Assembly: GCF_900176205.1 (NCBI RefSeq)
Contig: NZ_LT859959.1
Location: 3,679,001-3,743,000, forward strand
Reading direction: 5' to 3'
DNA: 64,000 nucleotides
Origin: Bradyrhizobium sp. ORS 285
Lineage (GTDB): Bacteria; Pseudomonadota; Alphaproteobacteria; Rhizobiales; Xanthobacteraceae
The notes beneath the pieces were generated by a model, which had not been told where the DNA came from, made no database searches, and was given only the letters and a program-made list of their open reading frames with translations. Below are positions 59,528 to 64,000 of this stretch, one piece after another. The translations under genes and the position numbers were made by a program. Positions within the stretch are counted from its first letter, which is position 1. Every line of letters begins with the position of its first letter.

Positions 59528-61021
59528 TCAGCGACGGAAGCTCTTGATCTCCGATACGCTGCCGTCGCGATAGGTCAGCTCGACCGAGACGAACTTCGTC
59601 GCCGGCGGCAGCTTGAGATAGGGCGTGGCGTTGGAGGGAATCGCGATGGGATCGCGCATGTCGCAGCCGGGCATGTTCAGCACCTTGTCCGGCACGGATG
59701 TGTCGATGCCGATGCGCACCTCACGAATCGCGCAGCGATACGACATCAGATGCGTGTAGTAGACGAGCAGCCCGTTGAACTCGCGGAACGACAGCCAGCT
59801 GGTCGCGGTCATGTCGAGGATCTTGCGCTGGTCGCGCACCAGCGCGGCCTCCGGCTCGAACCTGATCGGAAACGGCCCCTGCATCTCACCTGATGCATCG
59901 ACATAACGCACCTGGATCGTACCGGCCGGCGCGTCGGCCGGCAGTTGGATCGAGGGATTCGGCATGCGCTTGCGCGTGCGCGGGTCGAGCACGTCCATGA
60001 AGCCGGTCTCGCGGAATTCGCCCGTCTCGCCCAGGCGCCAGGAGATGCCGAGCGTCGGATCGGCGATCGAGAACGTGACCGTCCAGCCGCCATTGTGGCG
60101 CGAGAACATCGCAATCGGCGCGTTCAGAATCTCGTTGGCCGGCGGAATCTTCGGCGCAGAGACCGGCGGCAGCGCGGCGAGCTTCTGCTGCGGCTCAGCG
60201 GGCTTCTCCGCGGCAGGTGCTTTCGTCATCCCGTTCAGGAAGACGTCATCCACCATCTGGTCGAAATACACCGGGATCTGCTTGTGACGCACGGTCTCGG
60301 CGAGTTCGCTCACTGCGCGCCGGGTGCGCTGCGCGACCTGCACCAGGTTCACACCCGGCTGCGTCAGCTCCTTGGCGAAGGTGCGCGTGAACACCGAGTT
60401 TGGATTGGTATCATCATTTGAAAGCCGGTCGAGCGCGGTCTGCCGCGGCCCGGCCGAGAACACCGAGAACACGCCTTCGGGCAGCTGCGTCAACGGCGCC
60501 AGTCCACCGCCGCCGGCGACCGCGCGCGTGCCCGAACGCTCGAACGGATTGTTGCGGCAGGCGTCGAACACCAGGATCGATGTCCGCGCCTTCTTGTTCT
60601 GCAGCCGCTCGATGATGCGGTCCGCGAGAATCGAGGCGTCGCGCACCAGCTCTTCCTGTCCTTCGGTCGCAGCCGGCACGTCGGTCGGCAGCAGGAAGTT
60701 CTGGCCGGCGATCTCGAAGCCGTGGCCGGCGTAGAAGAAGAACGCGGTATCGCCGGGCTCGACGGCATTGTCGAAGGCGAGCAGCGTCTGGCTGAACTGC
60801 TGGCGGTTCAGATTTTCAGCAACCATCACGTTGAAGCCGAGCTGCTTCAACGTATCGCCCATCGTGCGCGCGTCGTTGACCGCCTTCTGCAGCTTCGGAA
60901 CGTAGCGGTAGTCGTTGTTGCCGACGACGAGCGCGACGCGCTTCTCGGCATGGGCCGCCGGCGCCAGAACCATGCCCAGCACCACCAGCCCGCACGCCAG
61001 CCACGTTCGCATCGATCTCAT
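59528..61021 (-). CDS. Secreted caspase-fold (C14, metacaspase-like) protein
   Basis: 497 residues from the ATG at 61021; a Sec signal peptide (TWLACGLVVLGMVLAPAAHA) ends near residue 25. The p20-like domain has the catalytic histidine in AFFFYAGHGFEIAGQNF and the cysteine in SILVFDACRNNPFERS, with the loop KALVVGNNDYRY at the start. The C-terminal 230 residues are a separate region (TVTFSIADPTLGISWRLGET) with no recognised fold, possibly carbohydrate- or protein-binding. Bacterial caspase-fold proteins cut after Arg/Lys. Export to the periplasm is unusual for cell-death type metacaspases. It is convergent with the SDR. Confidence 0.88.
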   Translation of the reverse strand: MRSMRTWLACGLVVLGMVLAPAAHAEKRVALVVGNNDYRYVPKLQKAVNDARTMGDTLKQLGFNVMVAENLNRQQFSQTLLAFDNAVEPGDTAFFFYAGHGFEIAGQNFLLPTDVPAATEGQEELVRDASILADRIIERLQNKKARTSILVFDACRNNPFERSGTRAVAGGGGLAPLTQLPEGVFSVFSAGPRQTALDRLSNDDTNPNSVFTRTFAKELTQPGVNLVQVAQRTRRAVSELAETVRHKQIPVYFDQMVDDVFLNGMTKAPAAEKPAEPQQKLAALPPVSAPKIPPANEILNAPIAMFSRHNGGWTVTFSIADPTLGISWRLGETGEFRETGFMDVLDPRTRKRMPNPSIQLPADAPAGTIQVRYVDASGEMQGPFPIRFEPEAALVRDQRKILDMTATSWLSFREFNGLLVYYTHLMSYRCAIREVRIGIDTSVPDKVLNMPGCDMRDPIAIPSNATPYLKLPPATKFVSVELTYRDGSVSEIKSFRR

Positions 61022-61514
61022 CGTCTGTCCCTGCCCCCGGTCGCGTGAGGTCACCGCTTCGATAGTCGGTCACATGATCCGGCCGGTTCACGCGATCGGT
61101 CACCAGCCCCGCAGGGCTCTACGCCATGATGCCGAACACACGCCGCAATTCCGTCGACAATTCGACGAGACCGCTCATTCGACGCCCAGGCGCGGCCTTT
61201 GGAGACCACGAAATACGACGCGCTGACGACGGTTTGCCCGCAAATAATGCAAAAACATTAAGCTTTTTCGGTACTTCGCTGCCCGCTTCCATTGACTTTG
61301 CCGATTTCGCCCCTATCTTCCGCAGCAGCGCGGCACGGATAGGATCCGATTCCCTCAGGAATTCGCCGCCGGTCAGCGTAAGTCAGACACCCCCAGCTTC
61401 GTTAGAGCATGCCGTTTCGGGGTTGAACGCGACCACAGCCTTTTACCCCTCGATTCCTAACGGCGGCGTCGAATAGAGGCCCCGTCGCCTGTTGGCGCGT
61501 GACATAGAGGCTCG
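61022..61514. other. Divergent promoter region between the caspase and helicase genes
   Basis: About 490 bases. No reliable gene; frames that cross it are mixed. The last 150 bases before the helicase could be a long mRNA leader, as in cold-induced DEAD-box genes. No clear hairpin or Y-box is visible. Confidence 0.4.
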
Positions 61515-62972
61515 ATGTCTTTTTCCAATCTCGGCTTGTCCGACAAGGTGTTGGCTGCAGTAGCGGCAACCGGATACACCACCCCGACTCCCATTCAGGA
61601 ACAGGCGATTCCCCACGTGCTGTCGCGCCGCGACGTGCTCGGCATCGCCCAGACCGGTACCGGCAAGACTGCCGCCTTCGTCCTGCCGATGCTCACCATC
61701 CTCGAAAAGGGCCGCGCCCGCGCACGAATGCCGCGCACCCTGATCCTGGAGCCGACCCGTGAGCTCGCGGCCCAGGTCAAGGAGAATTTCGATCGCTACG
61801 GCGTCGGACAGAAGCTCAATGTCGCCCTGCTGATTGGCGGCGTCTCGTTCGGCGACCAGGACGCCAAGCTGACCCGGGGCGTCGACGTCCTGATCGCAAC
61901 GCCGGGCCGCCTGCTCGACCACACCGAACGCGGCGGCCTGCTGCTGACCGGTGTCGAGCTCCTGGTCATCGACGAAGCCGACCGCATGCTCGACATGGGC
62001 TTCATTCCGGACATCGAGCGCATCTGCAAGCTCGTCCCCTTCACCCGACAGACGCTGTTCTTCACCGCGACCATGCCGCCGGAAATCCGGCGCATCACCG
62101 ACGCCTTCCTGCACAATCCGCAGAAGGTCGAAGTCTCCAAGCCGGCCACGACCGCGATCACTGTTACCCAATTGCAGGTGCCGTCGGGACGCGAGGCCCA
62201 TCAGAAGCGCGACGTGCTACGCCGTCTGCTGCGCGAGGCCAAGGACCTCAAGAACGCGATCATCTTCTGCAACCGCAAGCGCGATGTCGCCATCGTGCAT
62301 AAGTCGCTGCAGAAGCATGGCTTCAGCGTTGGCGCGCTGCACGGCGATATGGACCAGTCGGCGCGCACGGCCGCGCTCGACCAGTTCCGCAAGGGCGAGC
62401 TGCCGTTGCTCGTGGCCTCCGATGTCGCGGCCCGCGGTCTCGACATTCCCGAAGTGAGCCACGTCTTCAACTTCGACGTGCCGCATCATTCCGACGACTA
62501 CGTTCACCGCATCGGCCGCACCGGTCGTGCCGGACGTACGGGAACGGCGATCTCGATCGTCGCTCCGGCCGATCAGAAATCAGTCACCGCGATCGAGAAG
62601 CTGATCGGGCAGAGCATTCCCACCATCGAAGGCAACTACGAGGTGCAGGAGTCCTCGCACGATGACGAGCAGCGGGAGCGCCGTCCGCGCGATGCCTCTC
62701 GCCGCAGCCGGAGCAAAACGTCGCGAGAACGCGAGCCGCGTGAGCGTGAGCCCCGTGAACGGGAACCGCGCGAGCGTGAGCCGCGTCCGGTCGCGGCATC
62801 GCCACGTCCGGCAGCGTCAGCACCTTCGCGGCCTGCGCGTAGCGAGCAGCCACGTCATGAGCAGCCGCGCAACGAGTCGCGTCGGCCGCGGCGTGACCAC
62901 GACAACGAGCCGGCCGATCATTCGCACCTGCCCGCTTTCCTGCTGCGCCCCGTCCGCGCGCCGTTGCCCTGA
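61515..62972 (+). CDS. rhlE: DEAD-box RNA helicase, RhlE-type
   Basis: 485 residues. All core motifs are visible: Q motif TPTPIQEQAIPHVL, motif I AQTGTGKTAAFVLP, motif Ia PTRELAAQV, GGV, motif II VIDEADRMLDMGFIPDIE (DEAD), motif III TAT, motif V ARGLDIPEVSHV and motif VI HRIGRTGRAGRTG. The C-terminal 120 residues are basic and low in complexity, with four REREP units and further Arg/Pro/Ser sequence, as in many RhlE proteins, where the tail binds RNA. It unwinds RNA in ribosome assembly or mRNA decay. A long upstream region may regulate it at low temperature. Confidence 0.94.
   Translation: MSFSNLGLSDKVLAAVAATGYTTPTPIQEQAIPHVLSRRDVLGIAQTGTGKTAAFVLPMLTILEKGRARARMPRTLILEPTRELAAQVKENFDRYGVGQKLNVALLIGGVSFGDQDAKLTRGVDVLIATPGRLLDHTERGGLLLTGVELLVIDEADRMLDMGFIPDIERICKLVPFTRQTLFFTATMPPEIRRITDAFLHNPQKVEVSKPATTAITVTQLQVPSGREAHQKRDVLRRLLREAKDLKNAIIFCNRKRDVAIVHKSLQKHGFSVGALHGDMDQSARTAALDQFRKGELPLLVASDVAARGLDIPEVSHVFNFDVPHHSDDYVHRIGRTGRAGRTGTAISIVAPADQKSVTAIEKLIGQSIPTIEGNYEVQESSHDDEQRERRPRDASRRSRSKTSREREPREREPREREPREREPRPVAASPRPAASAPSRPARSEQPRHEQPRNESRRPRRDHDNEPADHSHLPAFLLRPVRAPLP
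62722..62786 (+). repeat. 15-base units coding for REREP in the helicase tail
   Basis: Four in-frame copies of a 15-base unit coding Arg-Glu-Arg-Glu-Pro, imperfect at third positions. They encode a charged, probably disordered extension and are a likely place for copy-number change between strains. Confidence 0.8.
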
Positions 62973-63308
62973 TCGAGTGAGGGTTCCGAGCTATCAGTTG
63001 GCTTGGAACTCTGCTCTCTCGGCTCTTGAACTTCACATAAGTTAAGCGCGTTGATCGCACTCCTCAGCGATGGTGCATCGTTGATGCGAAGCGAGATGTC
63101 CTGCGACGAAGCGGGGACGCAGTGCTCGCGAAACGGCACGCTTATGTAGCTCATTGCACATATACGCGACCGCCATGTTGTAAGCGTTGCTTGACGCTTC
63201 TCCGTGACTCTACGGCCGTATTTACCCCTGGTTCACACACGTCCTTTAGCTTGGCCGGCATTAATTATTTCATTGTTGTGACGGCGACGCGGGCGATTGG
63301 GAGAACCT
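62973..63308. other. Intergenic stretch before the GGDEF gene
   Basis: About 335 bases, more AT-rich than the surroundings near 63230-63290 (CATTAATTATTTCATTGTTG). It should hold the promoter of the GGDEF gene. No gene is seen. Confidence 0.45.
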
Positions 63309-64000
63309 GTGGTGGTCAATGCGCTTGACGAACACGAACGCACGCTGGCCTACGCCGAGGTCGCGCTCAGCCAGATCAAAACGCTGCGCCACCTGGCCAA
63401 CCCGCGCAACTACGAGATCTGGTACGTCTATGCGACGGGCTACAACGCGCCGCTGAACGAGGTGATCAACGAGACGCTGTCGCGCAACGGCAAGCTGTCG
63501 CAATCCGAGCTCGACCAGCTCTACGAATCCTACCTCACGCATCTCAAGACATCGGACCGCATCGACAAGGTCGGCGCCCGCGTCGTCGGCGAGATCGACG
63601 ACCTCATGGGCATGCTCACGGATGCTCTCGGCCGGACGGCGAGCTATGATGCGAGCCTCGCCGGCGCCGATCGCATGCTTGCATCGGCCACCAGCCGCGA
63701 GCAGCTCGTCGACATCATCGAGGCGCTCGCGCATTCGACCAAGCAGATGCGCGAGACCAACCAGGTGCTCGAGGAGCGCCTGTCGCTATCCAAGGACGAG
63801 ATCAGCGGGCTGCAGCAGAGTCTGGAGGCAATCCGCGCCGAGAGCCTCACCGATCCGCTCACTGGCCTCGGCAACCGCAAATATTTCGATCGCATGATCG
63901 AGACCACGGTGCAGACGGGGCTCGCCACCAGTCAGCCGCTCTCGCTGCTGATGTTCGACATCGATCATTTCAAGTCGTTCAACGACTCCTATGGCCACCT
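63309..64000 (+). CDS. GGDEF-domain protein (diguanylate cyclase), truncated by the window end
   Basis: Starts at one of two adjacent GTG codons (GGGAG five to eight bases upstream) and continues past the end of the window. The N-terminal 130 residues are helical: LAYAEVALSQIKTLRHLANP then NYEIWYVYATGYNAPLNEVI, with LVDIIEALAHSTKQMRETNQ as a coiled coil. The cyclase domain begins at SLTDPLTGLGNRKYFDRMIE and reaches MFDIDHFKSFNDSYGHL, so the metal-binding aspartate is seen but the GGDEF signature itself lies beyond the edge. It would make cyclic di-GMP. Cytoplasmic, no membrane segment. A match to the alphaproteobacterial DgcB-like group is likely. Confidence 0.9.
   Translation, partial: MVVNALDEHERTLAYAEVALSQIKTLRHLANPRNYEIWYVYATGYNAPLNEVINETLSRNGKLSQSELDQLYESYLTHLKTSDRIDKVGARVVGEIDDLMGMLTDALGRTASYDASLAGADRMLASATSREQLVDIIEALAHSTKQMRETNQVLEERLSLSKDEISGLQQSLEAIRAESLTDPLTGLGNRKYFDRMIETTVQTGLATSQPLSLLMFDIDHFKSFNDSYGH

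Noticed and set aside
61126..61476. 116-codon plus-strand frame upstream of the helicase
   Set aside because: No ribosome site and a composition unlike proteins here; more likely leader or intergenic DNA.
62918..63154. 78-codon minus-strand frame at the end of the helicase gene
   Set aside because: Overlaps the helicase tail, no ribosome site, no recognisable features.
1..64000. CRISPR array, transposase, prophage or integrated element
   Set aside because: No regularly spaced direct repeats of CRISPR type, no transposase or integrase fold, and neither tRNA gene is followed by a duplicated 3' end.

Overview
The window looks like a chromosomal segment of a Bradyrhizobium-type alphaproteobacterium (Nitrobacteraceae). 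This rests on the high G+C content, a 409-residue 5-aminolevulinate synthase (the C4 pathway of alphaproteobacteria) with a FixK/FNR-type box upstream, class I PHB synthase, an Omp25/RopB-like barrel, HU, many short rhizobial small proteins and several families of palindromic intergenic repeats. It is core and semi-core chromosome. I see no prophage, integrase, transposase, rRNA operon or CRISPR array. Two tRNA genes are present (Pro-UGG and Glu-UUC), both on the minus strand.

Layout. 0-12 kb: start of a complex I accessory subunit, an OpgC-type acyltransferase, an acyltransferase-3/SGNH protein, tRNA-Pro, a double cold-shock protein, a sirtuin, several very small proteins, HU, a glyoxalase-fold protein, a frameshifted glutathione S-transferase, a porin-motif mini-protein, PilZ, a lipoprotein and tRNA-Glu. 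12-21 kb: a Rieske ferredoxin divergent from an unknown 250-residue protein, a hemerythrin, hemA with a Cds1-like PLP enzyme, PrsW and HdeD membrane proteins, then aroG behind an aromatic-codon leader peptide and attenuator. 21-30 kb: the EF-P cassette (epmB-epmA divergent from efp), an M23 peptidase, a carboxymuconolactone decarboxylase divergent from a MarR regulator across a tandem palindromic operator, a lytic transglycosylase and a NYN/OST-HTH protein. 30-41 kb: GrlR-like protein, 2H phosphoesterase, serine hydrolase, two repeat elements, recJ, an unusual soluble MCP-like protein, a haloacid dehalogenase, glpX, hom and an AlaC-like aminotransferase. 41-50 kb: phaC, MAPEG, and a LacI-regulated thu-like sugar operon (binding protein, two permeases, oxidoreductase, ThuA) without its own ATPase. 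50-64 kb: a T4 Rnl1-like RNA ligase, ilvA, argC and paiB behind a candidate leader peptide, DedA, parE, an outer-membrane barrel, an SDR, a secreted caspase-fold protein, a RhlE-type helicase and the start of a GGDEF protein.

The most interesting signals are regulatory. The aroG leader encodes Tyr-Tyr-Trp-Tyr-Phe-Thr-Tyr within 26 codons and is followed by four alternating complementary segments ending in a strong intrinsic terminator, a textbook attenuator for the first step of aromatic amino-acid synthesis. A second short ORF starting with the same six residues (MINAAT), also with a sigma-70-like promoter almost at its start codon, precedes paiB-argC. Other signals are two 18-bp palindromes between a decarboxylase and its MarR regulator, a TGTCG-N6-CGACA dyad in front of an unknown gene, and four DnaA-box-like 9-mers spaced exactly 11 bp apart. 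Among proteins, the stand-alone Rnl1-type RNA ligase and the MCP-fragment/sensor protein deserve attention. All family calls are from reading the sequence; no database search was run.
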